Shown: positions 11,300 through 21,575, counted from the stretch's first letter. The stretch is DNA of 64,000 nucleotides from Semisulcospira habei (GCA_036245525.1 BTPG01000004.1:212142616-212206615), one strand, 5' to 3'. Notes: a model not told the origin generated them from the sequence alone. Translations and numbers: made by a program.

Positions 11300-12695
11300 G
11301 CTTTGCAGGGCGAGGTGACGGCCCTATTACAGAAGGAGGCCACGGAGGTGGTTTTGCGTCCCGACTCCCCGGCATTCTACAGTCGACTCTGTCTCGTCCC
11401 CTAGCTCGGAGGGAAATGGCGGGTGATTATCGACCTTTCGGCCCTAAACAAGTTCATTTCGGCCCCCGCCCTTCAGGATGGAGACAGCCAGAGCTCTGAG
11501 GGCGGCGGTACGACCCCCAGGACTTCGCAGTGAGCCTCAACCTAGCGGATGCGTATCTGCATGTACCCATCCATCCGCGTCGCGGCATTACCTGCGCTTT
11601 GCCATCCGCGGGGTAGTTTACCAGTTCGGGCCCTACCATTCGGACTGAACTTCAGCCCATGGGTCTTCACCAGGATTATAGTCGGTGTGGTGGCAAGGTT
11701 ACGGCAAGCAGCTTCCAGCCCGACGTCCAACTATCTGGACAACCTGCTTTTACGAATCAGATAGCGAGGGTTTTGGAGACTGACAGAGATGCGCTGCTGA
11801 CTCTGCTCCATCGTCTAGGTTCCTGGTCAACGGAGGCAAGTCTGACCTGGTACCTTCTCACCGGTTGTCCACCTAGGCATGGAATTCCTGACCGACATCA
11901 ACGGGTACGACTTCCAGTAGAACGGATACAGAGCATATAGGAAGCGTCACTCGGAGCGTATCACGTGGAAGCTCTCCTGGCCAGGGCCTGGTTCCGTCTG
12001 TTAGGCCTGCTAGCGCCGCAGCGGATCTTCTTCCTCTAGGCAGACTCTTTGCTCGGCCGATTCAGCTTCATCTGCTCCTGCATTGGCGCCCTCCTTGGGT
12101 GATCTAGCGACCTTTGTTCCGGTGATGGAGTTTGTACAGTCTCATCTCCAACATCGGTCAGACAGTGCTTGGCTGGCGTCGGGGATACCTCTCTTCTCCC
12201 CTCCTCCTCAGCTTGCCATCTGCACGGACGCAAGTTGCTCAGGCCGGGGGGCCCATCTACTGCCGGAGTTTGCCTCTGCCTTGGGCAGCTTGACTGAAGA
12301 GCAGACAGGCAGACATATCAATGGCTGAAGATGAAGGCGTTTTGGCTGGTGCTCATCGTTTGGGAAAAACGACTCGCGCAAAGGGATGTGCTGGTTCTTT
12401 CCGACATCTCGACGGTCGTGGCCTACATTCAGAATCAGGGGAGGGGGGGGGGGGGAGGGCGGGGGGAACGCGCGCACCCTCCCTCTGCATCCTCGTATAC
12501 CAAGTCCTCCTGTGGTGCAGGGATCAGAGCATTACCCTGCGGGCGCGACACATTCCAGGCCATGTCAATGTTCTAGCAGACTCTCTCTCACGACGAGGCC
12601 AGATTTTACACACAGAGTGGTCGCTAGGCCCAGATATCTTCCAGGTACTCGGCGCGCGTTGGGAGACGCCCATGATCGACCTCTTCGCCACAAAA
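11300..12695 (+). pseudogene. DIRS copy 2 reverse transcriptase / RNase H, inactive
   Basis: RT motif A reads SLNLADAYLHVPIHP, where the first aspartate of copy 1 (SLDLSDAY) is Asn. The catalytic box reads NYLDNLLL instead of YLDD. RNase H retains TDASCSGRGAHLLPE, LVLSDISTVVAYIQNQG and RHIPGHVNVLADSLSRRG. A G-rich run at 12438-12466 sits between RNase H motifs and shifts the frame. Both RT active-site changes would abolish polymerase activity. Confidence 0.8.
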
Positions 12696-12699
12696 TCAA

Positions 12700-13800
12700 A
12701 CAGCAAACTGCCACTGTTCGTCTCCCCCATACCGGATCCACAAGCCTGGGCTCTAGACGCGCTCTCCATCCCATGGGACGAACTTCTGGTGTACGCTGTT
12801 CCTTCCGTGCCCAGAGCGACAGATGTTACATGCTTGGAGATTGTCCGGCAGGCCCTCGTAGCAAAAGGCTTTTCAAGTGCTGCAGTGGAAGCGATCTCTG
12901 CAGCCCAGAGGGTCTCCACTCATAATGTCTACGAAGGAAAGTGGCGAGTCCTCCAGTCGTGGTGCGCGGCGGAGCGGCTTTCCCCCACGGACCTGACTAA
13001 CCCCCAGTTGGCCGAGTTCTTCCTGTGGCTTTTCTTCAAGCTGAACCTAGCCCCCATCACCATCCAGGGTTACCTGGCAATGGTGGCAGACACTTACCGA
13101 CACCTGGGTCGGCCGGATCCAGGAGCGTGCAAAGACTTGGCAGATCTGATGTCTCACTTCGATCTGCAGCAGCCGGCCTTATGTTCGTTGGTCTCATGCT
13201 GGGATCTGTCCTGGGTGCTCACCTGGCTCAACTCTGAGAGATTTGAGCCCCTACCATTAGCACGCCTGGGAGACCTAACAGGAAGACCTAACAGGAAGAC
13301 CTGCTTCCTGCTTGCACTTGCCACAGCATCTCGTGTTGCGAAATACATGCTTTTTCGATGCGACCTTCCTGTCTCCAAGGCAGGATCGATAGTTCGGTGT
13401 AGCTGCTTACGGATCCTGCCTTCTTGGCAAAGAACCGCCTTCCAGCGTCTGTGACACAAGTCGTGTTCGTCCGACCTCTCAGGGCCAAGGACCAGCCACG
13501 GGACTCCCGCCTACAAGGCCTGTCAGGGCCCTTAAAGTTTACCTGCACAGTACTCAGCCACTAAGACAAGGGTAGAAGCGGGCGAAGGTAGACTCGGCCC
13601 GCCAACCCGTGGCTGCCACAATAGCCCTCACTGCACAGTTTCGGGCTAAAATGATGCGCATCCAGGCCGAGCAGTGGCAGCGAGCATTGCCTTTGCCCGA
13701 AACTGTGCATTGAGGGCTATTGTGGCAGCCGTGGGTTGGCGGGCCGAGTCTACATTCGCCCGCTTCTACCTACGAGACCTATCCGACCAGCGCACCAACC
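12700..13800 (+). pseudogene. DIRS copy 2 tyrosine recombinase, rearranged
   Basis: The N-terminal part VYEGKWRVLQSWC and LAEFFLWLF is in frame with the end of the RNase H region (12321-13454). TASRVAKYM gives the Arg box, HPGRAVAAS (about 13659-13685) the HxxR box, and STFARFYL the catalytic Tyr. A 76-bp inverted copy of the C-terminal coding sequence is inserted upstream of the HxxR box (see 13571-13770), so the ORF is disrupted. Confidence 0.78.
13571..13770. repeat. Inverted duplication inside DIRS copy 2 recombinase
   Basis: Bases 13571-13646 are the reverse complement of 13695-13770 with very few mismatches, separated by about 48 bp. The right arm is at the correct place for the recombinase. 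The left arm replaces sequence that copy 1 has between QPQRRG and the HxxR box. Confidence 0.9.
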
Positions 13801-13975
13801 TTGGCCTTGTGGGGGATATCTCGGCCGCGCAGCACTCCATCCCGGCGCCTCAGGCTGCATACATAACGCCTAGCTAAAATTGTCGGGAGTGGGCGCGTAG
13901 GGAGGGGCCTCCATATTTTGCGCCTTAGCGCGAGCATGGGGAAGTGTACTAAGCTTGTGGCACCCTCCTCCTATT

Positions 13976-14344
13976 CGCCATTATTCCTAGTAGTAATGTC
14001 ATTGGTAATGATTTTGAGAAAATAAATGAATTTTTCTCTAAAATGTATTTGTCGAAAAATACTTACCAATGACATTACTCAGAGGTCCCTCCCTCCTACC
14101 CCGCTTGCTGCAGTAGAGCTAAGTCTTAGATACTGGCGGGAAAGGGGTGAGTGCACCACCGGATAGAGTGCCATGGGAGGCTACTCGGGGTGTCCTGGTA
14201 ACGACACCCTTGGGTTGCCTCCCCTGTTGTGAGGGACACAACAAAGTTTTGGGGCTAAAATTGATATGCTAAACGAAGCTTCCTAGTAGTAATGTCATCA
14301 GTAAGTATTTTTCGAAAAAATACATTTTAGAGAAAAATTCATTT
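13976..14344. repeat. DIRS copy 2 internal complementary region and right inverted terminal repeat
   Basis: AGTAATGTCATTGGTAA at about 13991 and its inverse at about 14061-14077 bound the internal complementary region. Its reverse complement equals the right tip (ending ATTCATTT at about 14344) joined directly to the left tip (starting ATTTTCTC at about 8209), with slight divergence. This is the circle-junction template expected for DIRS replication. Confidence 0.85.
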
Positions 14345-14437
14345 TTTGTGTCTGTGAATTAACGAAGATTGCTAGAAACACAGTTGGCGTCAGCTGTCCC
14401 TGAGCAGGTTCATTACACAGTGTTCAACTGTCTGCAG

Positions 14438-14542
14438 GCAAAATGTCCGCCCCTCCTGGAGCTCTCCCTCCGTCCTCGGGCACAGGACCCGTCATGAATG
14501 GTCCGCCAGGCGGAAACCGATTCTCCCTGGGCAGAGGTCGAG
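14438..14542 (+). CDS. Sec16: Sec16 coding exon: Pro/Gly linker
   Basis: The acceptor TGTCTGCAG is followed by GC, which completes the phase-1 codon from the exon at 7871-7970. Encodes G-KMSAPPGALPPSSGTGP, then VMNGPPGGNRFSLGRGR, and leaves in phase 1 before GTAAGA. This is the low-complexity Pro/Gly linker that precedes YVDVLNP in Sec16 proteins. It is not well conserved; assignment rests on splice phase and on the neighbouring exons. Confidence 0.78.
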
Positions 14543-14556
14543 GTAAGATATCGTGC

Positions 14557-14628
14557 TAACCCTCTTGTGTATGCACCTTCCGCTACTGTAAACAGTGTTT
14601 GTGGCTGCACCCACAAAATACTCGTTAA
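14557..14628. mobile_element. Short palindromic MITE, family G
   Basis: From CTAACCCTCTTGTGTATGCA to the inverse-like segment ending CGTTAA, with a TAAACAGTG centre. It shares the TTAA at 14625-14628 with the next element. Confidence 0.55.
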
Positions 14629-14814
14629 ATCCTGAGGATGAAATGATCTTCTTTTTTTTTAGATATCCTTTGAGATCTGTGTCGCAGTTCTGGAGATGAA
14701 TCGACCATGATAGTTCAAGGGTGGTGTCGGAATAGCTTGGCGCCTACAGCACCACTCTTGAACTATCATGGTCGATCCAGATTCTGTCATAGCAGGAAGG
14801 GCTTTATGGGTTAA
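14625..14814. mobile_element. TTAA hairpin MITE, family B
   Basis: The stem GACCATGATAGTTCAAGGGT and its inverse flank a shortened loop with CTTGGCGCC. Right border is ATGGGTTAA. Confidence 0.7.
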
Positions 14815-14847
14815 TGCTTACAAGCTTGTGACGGAGTTAGTTTCTTA

Positions 14848-15230
14848 AAATGGGGAGGTGCGTTTTGAGCCACTACAAAAACAGTGGTCTTAAAAGACAG
14901 AAGCCCCCTCAAGAGAAAAGCAAAAAGTGTCACCTGTCAAAAAAGACCATCATTCAGGTGGCGAGATGGTCTTTAACTCATTCTACCCCAGACGCACCAC
15001 AGCAAGATAAGGATCGACCATGATAGTTCAAGGGTGATGCCAAAATAGCTTGGCGCCCATAGGCGCCAAGCTATTCTGGCATCACCCTTGAACTATCTTG
15101 GTCGATCTGTGTCCTGCACTGAAATGTAGTCTTCAGAGGACAACGGCAAAAGTTAAGGATTTCGGTGTTGGGGTACAATGAGTTAATGACAGGTGAACTC
15201 TCATAAGTGCAGTTCCGCTGTACACACTAA
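14848..15230. repeat. Family I inverted repeat, interrupted by a TTAA MITE
   Basis: Related to copies at 18824-19014 and 27290-27462 (outer CAGAACCTGTT / AACAGGTTCTG-like ends, inner CACCTGTCATTAAAG / CTTTAATGACAGGTG). The right inner arm is split at its TTAA by the MITE at 14973-15186. Confidence 0.65.
14973..15186. mobile_element. TTAA hairpin MITE, family B, nested with clean TTAA duplication
   Basis: Bounded by TTAACTCATTCTACCCC and GGGGTACAATGAGTTAA with a long hairpin stem. It sits in the TTAA of GGTCTTTAATGACAGG; uninterrupted versions of that site are present at about 18951 and 27404. Confidence 0.85.
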
Positions 15231-15770
15231 TTGCAGGAGTTGGATTTGCCTTGATTGTTCATGGGTAGTACCACTGCCAGATTAGCTCGGCTGTCTTTGT
15301 TCGATTATGTTTACAATGTGACATTGAACTGTTATGAAATAACAAAGTATTCAGTGCTGTTATTATTGCGTATCATCAGTAACAATAACATGGTATTCAA
15401 ATTCAAATTAACCGCAATATCTGTCCTGGTCTATGAGTTTGGACGTAGTTGCTCAGAACTGTAACTGCAACGTTAAAATCACAGACCAGCACACCCTAAA
15501 ATACCCGTAACAGTCTCTGAAATTCTTGAGTGCAGTTGCTGAAATGTGTTTGTACTTGTTTAACATGGTGGACTCACATCAACTTCTGTTTATTAATATT
15601 TTGCCTGTCTTTTCATAGCTGATGCTGGTATGGGAAGATTTTTTTTGTCTTTTTGTATACTAATTACTGAGGTCGCAATCCGAATCTGGTTTCAGGGAAT
15701 TCTGACTGGGATTTTTATTTTTGGCTGTGATTTCCCCCTTTGCACTGCAGGCACTAGGATGACAACTGTA

Positions 15771-15961
15771 TTAACCCATTTTGCCCGACAGCCACATTTC
15801 CCAAATTTGGGAGGTGTTGCATGAGATTGACTGACCATGATAATTCAAGGGTAGTGCCAGTTTAGCTTGGTGTCAGAAGGCACCAAGCTAATCTGGCACT
15901 ACCCTTGAATTATCATGGTCAATCATCTCCTACTGTTGGGCATCAGGGCTGCATGGGTTAA
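15771..15961. mobile_element. TTAA hairpin MITE, family A
   Basis: TTAACCCATTTTGCCCGACA at the left, GGGCTGCATGGGTTAA at the right. The inner stem is GACCATGATAATTCAAGGGT plus TTAGCTTGGTG and its inverse. Confidence 0.8.
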
Positions 15962-16025
15962 ACTGTATAAAAGATGTCTGGGAAACAGCGGCAAATATGT
16001 TGCTCAGGATTTTTGCTGAGGTCTC

Positions 16026-16066
16026 CCCCCTTCCCCCCCCCCCCCCCCCCCCCCCCCCCCGCCCCC
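16026..16066. repeat. Poly-C tract
   Basis: Almost uninterrupted C run. Similar runs at 18300-18347, 38451-38483 and (as G) 26898-26924. Run length in an assembly is unreliable. Confidence 0.85.
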
Positions 16067-16139
16067 CTCTGTCCCCAAACTTGTGACGTATTTTGATTGC
16101 TTTGGTGGGCACATTTAGAGACTGTGTGAGAATGGTTTG

Positions 16140-16322
16140 GCCATGATAATTCAATGGTAGTGCCAGATTGGCACCTAGAGACATAGATCCTCATGAGCCT
16201 CCAGAGTTGCGGGAGCTCATGAGGATCTGTGCATCTTGCTGACACCACTTTGAATGGCTGGGGCTCATTGGAACAAAGATTTCGGAAGCACAGTCTGCCT
16301 CCACTGGCAGTAAAGGAGTTAA
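16140..16322. mobile_element. Chimeric A/D hairpin MITE
   Basis: The left side begins like family A (GCCATGATAATTCAATGGTA), then switches to the family D core (CATAGATCCTCATGAGCC with inverse). Right border AAAGGAGTTAA. Confidence 0.55.
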
Positions 16323-16623
16323 CTTCGCACCTTCTCTGGTCCAAACTGGTACTTCTCTTGAGCTGTCACGGCCACTCCATTTACCACTGTGGGTGTTTTA
16401 AAGCCTGCTGTGTCCTGTGTAATAGGGGAATATAATCTTTCCCAGAGGAAACACTGCAATTGCCTTATTACATGCTATACATCTGGCCTTACAGCTTGCC
16501 AAACATACTACACTATACTACCTGGGAAAACTGAACTCTAAATAACCCCAACCCTCCATTTTTCCGAGGGAACAGCACTCATCATTGCGAATGTCCAAAT
16601 TATTTAGTTGCTGTGGTGGTTCC

Positions 16624-18117
16624 TTTTGGCTCACGTGCGAAGCAAAAGTGAGTATGTTCTGGGCCAGTGGTCGTCCGTTCGTCCGCCGAGCGATGTCGTC
16701 CATGGTAAACTTTAACGTTGGCATTTTCTTGGAGACTATTCAAGCTAAAGTCTTCAATCTTGGGCCAAGGATACTTTGTGGCAAGACCTTTCTAAACATA
16801 CCAATTTCAGTGACCTCTCACAAAGGTCAAGGTCACAGGGGATCAAGAAATATATCAAAAATAGCTATTTGGGGAATAATTTTTTTTTTTCTCAAATGCT
16901 ATTCACAAATTCTAACCCGAACTTGGTATAAAGATACCTGATGTTAAGACCTTTATATGCACACTAATTTGTTTGATCCCTCAGAAAGGTCAAGGGTCAC
17001 AAGAACTCAGGAAATAGGTCCAAAATAGCTGTATTTTGACAAAAGATGTTTTTTCTCAAATACTATTCACAACTTCAAATCCAAACTTGGTACAAAGATA
17101 CCTGTTGGTATGACCTTTCTATTCATACTAATTTGGTTTATCTCTCGGAAAGGTCAAGGGTCATAAGAGCTCAAGAAATAGGTCCAAATTCACCATATTT
17201 TGACTAAAGATGTTTTTTCTCAATACTATTCACACCTTCAAACCCAAACTTGCTACAGAGATATCTGATGATAAGACCTATCTATGCATACAAATTTGGG
17301 TGACCCCTCGGAAAGGTCAGGGGTCACAAGAGCTCAGGAAATAGGTTAAAAAAAATAGCCATATTTTGACCAGAAATGTTTTTTTCTCAATTACTATTCC
17401 TAACTCTAAACCCAAACTTGCTACAGAGATACCTGATGGTAAGACCTATCTATGCATACTAATTTGGATGACCCCTCAGAAAGGTCAAGGGTCACAAGAG
17501 CTCAGGAAATAGGTAAAAAAAAAATAAAATAGCCATATTTTATTACTATTCCTAATTCCAAACCCAAACTTGCTACAGAGATACCGGATGGTAAGACCTA
17601 TCTATGCATACTAATTTGGATGACCCCTCAAAAAGGTCAAGGGTCACAAGAGCTCAAGAAATAGGTAAAAAAAAAAAAAAAAAAAGCCATATTTTGACAA
17701 GAAATGTTTTTTCTCAATTACTATTCACAACTTCAAACTTAACTTGCTACAGAGATACCTGATGGTAAGACCTGTCTATGCATACTAATTTGGATGACCC
17801 CTCAGAAAAGGCTAAGGGTCACAAGAGGTCGACAAATATGTATAAAATGCCAATAATTGTAGTTATTATCAACATTTTTGCAAACTTTTCAATCAAATTT
17901 GGCACAAAGGTAGCTGATGATAAGACCTTCCTATGTATCCTAATTTAATCGACTCATTGCAAAGGTCAAGGGTCACAGGTGTTTGACAGATGTGTGAAAA
18001 TTAATTAAATTTTGAGAAAACACGGATTTTGTTAGTGCAGAAGCCATCCCTTTACTTATTGTCAGACATGTGTGGATCGGTCATTCACTTGAGCCATAAG
18101 GGCTTTGCCTTTCTTGT
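16624..18117 (+). repeat. 1.5-kb repeat with about eight 145-150-bp internal units, copy 1
   Basis: Starts TTTTGGCTCACGTGCGAAGC and ends GAGCCATAAGGGCTTTGC. Internal units repeat AAACTTGGTACAGAGATACC, GGTAAGACCTATCTATGCAT and AAAGGTCAAGGGTCACAAG. Two shorter copies at 26327-27111 and 27990-28688 have the same start, end and orientation. No coding potential is seen; family unknown. Confidence 0.8.
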
Positions 18118-18297
18118 TAATTTATGTGGTGGGGAAACTTAGGGATAGGTTCATTGAAAGTTCAGTTTTCTCAGGTAAACTTTGTAGTATATTCGGCACG
18201 CCTTAAGGGTGAATGAAGTGAATAGGTTTAGTTGTTGCATCTCACAGCTTTGGCTTTTACTTTTTGGCATCTGGTGATTAGGTGATTATAGTCTACA

Positions 18298-18348
18298 ACC
18301 CCCCCCCCCCCTTCCCCCCCCCCTCCCTCCCCCCCCCCCCCCCCCCCA
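18298..18348. repeat. Poly-C tract
   Basis: C-rich run with T interruptions. It gives a spurious proline-rich ORF. Confidence 0.85.
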
Positions 18349-18391
18349 TCCCACCCCTCCCTCGCTTTCGTTTCCAAGTCTTCCAAAACCC

Positions 18392-18520
18392 CCTTGCACA
18401 TACAGCCAAGCGGACTGTTGACAGTACTGGTGGCTGCATACTCAAGGGCTGCCGTGAGATGGCCTTAGTTGCCTGCTCGGTGTTAAACCCAAATAACTAA
18501 CTAACTAACTGCACACACAA
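18392..18520. repeat. Family G palindrome followed by a repeat tail ending in (AACT)n
   Basis: CTTGCACATACAGCC pairs loosely with GGCTGCATACTCAAG. It is followed by GAGATGGCCTTAGTTGCCTG, CTCGGTGTTAAACCCAAATA and short ACTA repeats. The same tail occurs at 50352-50405, so it is a dispersed repeat 3' end. Confidence 0.55.
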
Positions 18521-18523
18521 GGG

Positions 18524-18712
18524 GGTTAGTGCCGAAGCACTACAGCAGCAGATGGGTCAACCGTGATAATTCAAGGGTAGTGCCACATTAGCTTGGTGCC
18601 TAATGGCACCAAGCTAATGTGGCACTACCCTTGAATTATCACGGTCGATCCATCTCCTGCAAACTAATACATAGTTGACGCCTCCAAGTGGGAAGTGCAG
18701 TCTAGGGGTTAA
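18524..18712. mobile_element. TTAA hairpin MITE, family A
   Basis: The stem CCGTGATAATTCAAGGGTAG with TTAGCTTGGTGCC and its inverse. Right border GGGGTTAA; the left border is decayed to GGTTAG. Confidence 0.75.
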
Positions 18713-18823
18713 ATGGGTTTAGCAGGCATTTAATTTCTCTGAATTGAATATCGGACATCAGAATTTGGTTCCTTTCATTTTTCAATAGTAGTTGTGTGTC
18801 CAATATGTGGTGGTGTAATAAAG

Positions 18824-19014
18824 TAGAACCTGTTCGTGTGAAAAATGGTCTTCAAAGACATAGTGCTCTCTCCAGAGCAGTCTTGAAGAGCAAGAAGTGT
18901 CACCTGTCATTAAAGTCCATCATTTAGGTGGCTATATCACCTAAATGATGGTCCTTAATGACAGGTGATCTGTTATAATGGTGGTCACTCAAAACAGGTT
19001 CTGCTGTACAAACC
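18824..19014. repeat. Family I inverted repeat
   Basis: Outer arms TAGAACCTGTT and AACAGGTTCTG-CTGTA. Inner arms TCACCTGTCATTAAAGTCCA and its inverse. The intact site CCTTAATGACAGGTG is the uninterrupted counterpart of the target filled at 14973. Confidence 0.7.
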
Positions 19015-19272
19015 ATGAGGGATATTGGTATTGTTTGCTATTTTGTTACAATTTTGTTTCTGCTAAATATTTTGTTCATGCTTGAAATATTTACAATAAG
19101 GGCAACTTGTTAGCTTTCATGACTTTGAGCTGAGGGGTACTCATCAGACGAGTGCAGCAGGGCTAGCATTTGTTCTCAGCAGTCACACAAAAAGTCTGTG
19201 AGCACATAAGACTCCGAGGATGGAAAACGTTCTACATTGTCACACAAGGCTGCACATTTTATTTATTTTGTT

Positions 19273-19485
19273 TTAACTCATTCAGCCCGACGGCCGTATT
19301 TCCCAAATGTTGGAGGCATCATCTAATGACTATGCACCAATTGCAGGAGACGGATCGACCATGATTATTCGAGGGCAGTGCCAGATTAGCTTGGCGCCAA
19401 CAGGCGCAAAGCTAATCTGGCACTACCCTTGAATTGTCATGGTTGACCCATCTCCTGCTGTAGGTGTTGGGGTTGAATGGGTTAA
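19273..19485. mobile_element. TTAA hairpin MITE, family A
   Basis: TTAACTCATTCAGCCCGACG at the left and GGGGTTGAATGGGTTAA at the right. Central stem has TTAGCTTGGCGCC with its inverse. Confidence 0.8.
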
Positions 19486-19592
19486 ATGTTTACTCATAAG
19501 GGTGGCAGTAGAGATTCATATGCACTGAGGAAAGCCAGTCAGCAGTCATCACTCGTATGGCCGCAGACAAGGACAACCATGGGGACTCATTC

Positions 19593-19646
19593 TTAACTCA
19601 TTCGCGCCCAACCGCATCCGGATGCAGCTGGCTACGATTGAGTTAA
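19593..19646. mobile_element. Short TTAA palindrome, family E, internally deleted
   Basis: TTAACTCATTCGCG at the left and GATTGAGTTAA at the right around CCGCATCCGGATGCAG. About 25 bp shorter than the other family E copies. Confidence 0.65.
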
Positions 19647-20132
19647 ATTTCTTGTGCTTACTATTTTGTTGTGGATAATATATAAGAAAAGAAACAAACA
19701 AAACAGTCGCGTTAAAGTTTAAGCTGATTTGACAAAGTCCTGTGTGAGATTGTTTTCATGACATGATAGTTGTGATAGAAGCATGACAAAATAGACCAAT
19801 GGCTTTAGTTCAAGCGTACAAAAATTGCTTACAGAAAAATAATTACGAAGGACATGCTGTTCAGCAGTCAAAGCAGGAGATTTATGCTAAGAAAATGAAA
19901 TACAGGTCAACCTCTGTATTATGCGCATCAGAATATCATATAACGTGGTCAGGTCTGAGACCTCCAAGCAGAGACCCAGTGAGCAAAAAGTCCTGTGACT
20001 GACTTCAGCCTTAGTTTGCCCACGCACGGCTGTGCAGCAGGGTGTGGGCCAAATAAGCTTGGAGTCGGTAAGAGGATTTTCAGTTTACTGTGTGTTTTTT
20101 TCTTCATAAGCCTTTGTAAGTTTAGCACCACA

Positions 20133-20353
20133 TTAACCCTTTGCATCCTGAAACACTATTGCTTGAAATACATTTGACTGATAGTTCATGGGCGGTGCCA
20201 GAATAGCTTGGCGCCTCAGGCGCCAAGCTATTCTGGCACCGCCCATGAACTAAAAGGGTTGATCTCTAAGAGCTCCTGTATCTGTAATAGGACACTAAGT
20301 AAATTAGAAAACAAAATAAGCCTCAAGATGTCATGGGTGATGCCATGGGTTAA
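20133..20353. mobile_element. TTAA hairpin MITE, family C-like
   Basis: TTAACCCTTTGCATCCTGA at the left, GCCATGGGTTAA at the right. The stem carries AGTTCATGGGCGGTGCCAGA with its inverse. Shares its right TTAA with the next MITE. Confidence 0.78.
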
Positions 20354-20608
20354 CCCTTATCATTCGGAATACATCAGTGTGAAAGTTGGACCAAAATAGT
20401 TCAAGGGTAATGCCAGAATAGCTTGGCGCCTCTAGGCGCCAAGCTATTCTGGCACCACCCTTGAACTAAAGCCATTGGTCTATATCCTTATCTGTAAGTA
20501 CTATAATGTAGCTTGCATATGGCAGTGTACAAATTTGAAGGCTGACTAGGTGGAGAAAAAGAAATTTTGATATGGTAAAGCTTTTAGCCTCAGTATGATA
20601 TGGGTTAA
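20350..20608. mobile_element. TTAA hairpin MITE, family C
   Basis: TTAACCCTTATCATTCGG to CAGTATGATATGGGTTAA, near-perfect central stem with TCTAGGCGCC. It abuts the previous element across one TTAA. Confidence 0.8.
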
Positions 20609-20870
20609 GGTGAACGCCTGTTATGGGGTCAGACTTTCTAGTATCATACTAGACCGAAAGGGTTGACTCCCTCTTTCCTATCTTTTTTTTTTTGTGTGTG
20701 CTTGGACCAAAGTAGATCTATGATCATTCGTCTATCATGCACACTTCTCTCCCTTGACAGTGCTTTATCCTACTCACTTGGTAGTTCTTTCTAGTATCAT
20801 GTTATAACAAGGCTGGCTTGGATATGAAAAAATAAAGGACTCTACTGACATGCAAATATTTGTTCCACAG

Positions 20871-21017
20871 GTACAAGGGGTCAGTATGTGGATGTGTTGA
20901 ACCCAGGTGGCACCACAAGTACTGCCGTTCCCCCCAGTCTTTTTAACGTACTGCCGTCAGCTGCTCCTGTTGCTTCCAGTACTGCAGCTGCACCGCAGCT
21001 TTTGAACCCCTCTGGTG
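20871..21017 (+). CDS. Sec16: Sec16 coding exon: YVDVLNP block
   Basis: The acceptor TTGTTCCACAG is followed by GT, which completes the phase-1 glycine codon. Encodes TRGQYVDVLNPGGT, then a Ser/Thr/Ala/Pro-rich stretch with PSLFNVLPSAAPVA, and leaves in phase 1 before GTGAGT. The (R)xxYVDVLNP-G-T sequence is the second conserved landmark of the Sec16A C-terminal region and is followed in other animals by a similar low-complexity segment. Strong support for the gene call. Confidence 0.87.
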
Positions 21018-21067
21018 GTGAGTCCATTTCTTTGTAAAAGTATTGTGATGAAATTCCAGTGCCATAT

Positions 21068-21068
21068 A

Positions 21069-21149
<81 letters not shown>

Positions 21150-21166
21150 TATATATATATATATAT
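21068..21166. repeat. (AT)n microsatellite
   Basis: About 100 bp of nearly pure AT dinucleotide, just downstream of the YVDVLNP exon. The Ile-Tyr repeat ORFs on the minus strand are artefacts. Confidence 0.95.
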
Positions 21167-21388
21167 GAATGATACAAAACTGCTGTAAAAAAAACAAAAA
21201 AAAACAACTGAAAAAGTTGTCATAAATTACTGTGATGGGTGAAAATGTGCTTTTGAAGTGTGAATAAGGTAAACTCAGTTGTTTGCTGAGAAAAGAGCAT
21301 AGTGGAGCACCTTGCTTAGTGGCTGGCGCAGGACTAAGCTCACTCGTGCAACTGACCCCAGGTGCTGTCTGGAATGATGTTTGCAAAG

Positions 21389-21575
21389 GGAACTTTGTGG
21401 TGTACCATATCGTAATTTCTTTTTCTCCACCCAGTCAGCCTTCACACACTACAGCAGAAGATGGAACTATTGTGGCACCATCCTCGACCGGTAACAGTCC
21501 ATCCATCTTCTGCTGTAGTGTGTCCAGGCTGACTGGACGGAGAAAAAAAAATATATGGTACACCACAAATTTCAC
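21389..21575. repeat. Long inverted repeat with CTACAGCAGAAGATGGA core
   Basis: The left arm, from ACTTTGTGGTGTACCATAT through CAGTCAGCC to CAGCAGAAGATGGA, is mirrored by TCCATCTTCTGCTGTAGTGT through GGCTGACTGG to ATGGTACACCACAAATTTC. Loop of about 45 bp. No TTAA edge is visible. Confidence 0.75.

Larger units (their letters stand above)
8208..14344 (+). mobile_element. DIRS-type retrotransposon, copy 2, both ends present
   Basis: About 6.1 kb, in the Sec16 intron between exons 7871-7970 and 14438-14542, sense orientation. It has inverted terminal repeats (8208-8400 against 14130-14344), gag, RT, RNase H and recombinase relics, and an internal complementary region at 13992-14077. No target duplication is seen, as expected for tyrosine-recombinase integration through a circle. 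RT active-site changes, frameshifts and a snapback rearrangement show it is dead. It truncates a family D MITE on its left side. Confidence 0.88.

Noticed and set aside
20881..21386. Minus-strand ORFs with long Ile-Tyr repeats
   Set aside because: They translate the (AT)n microsatellite and the antisense of a Sec16 exon.
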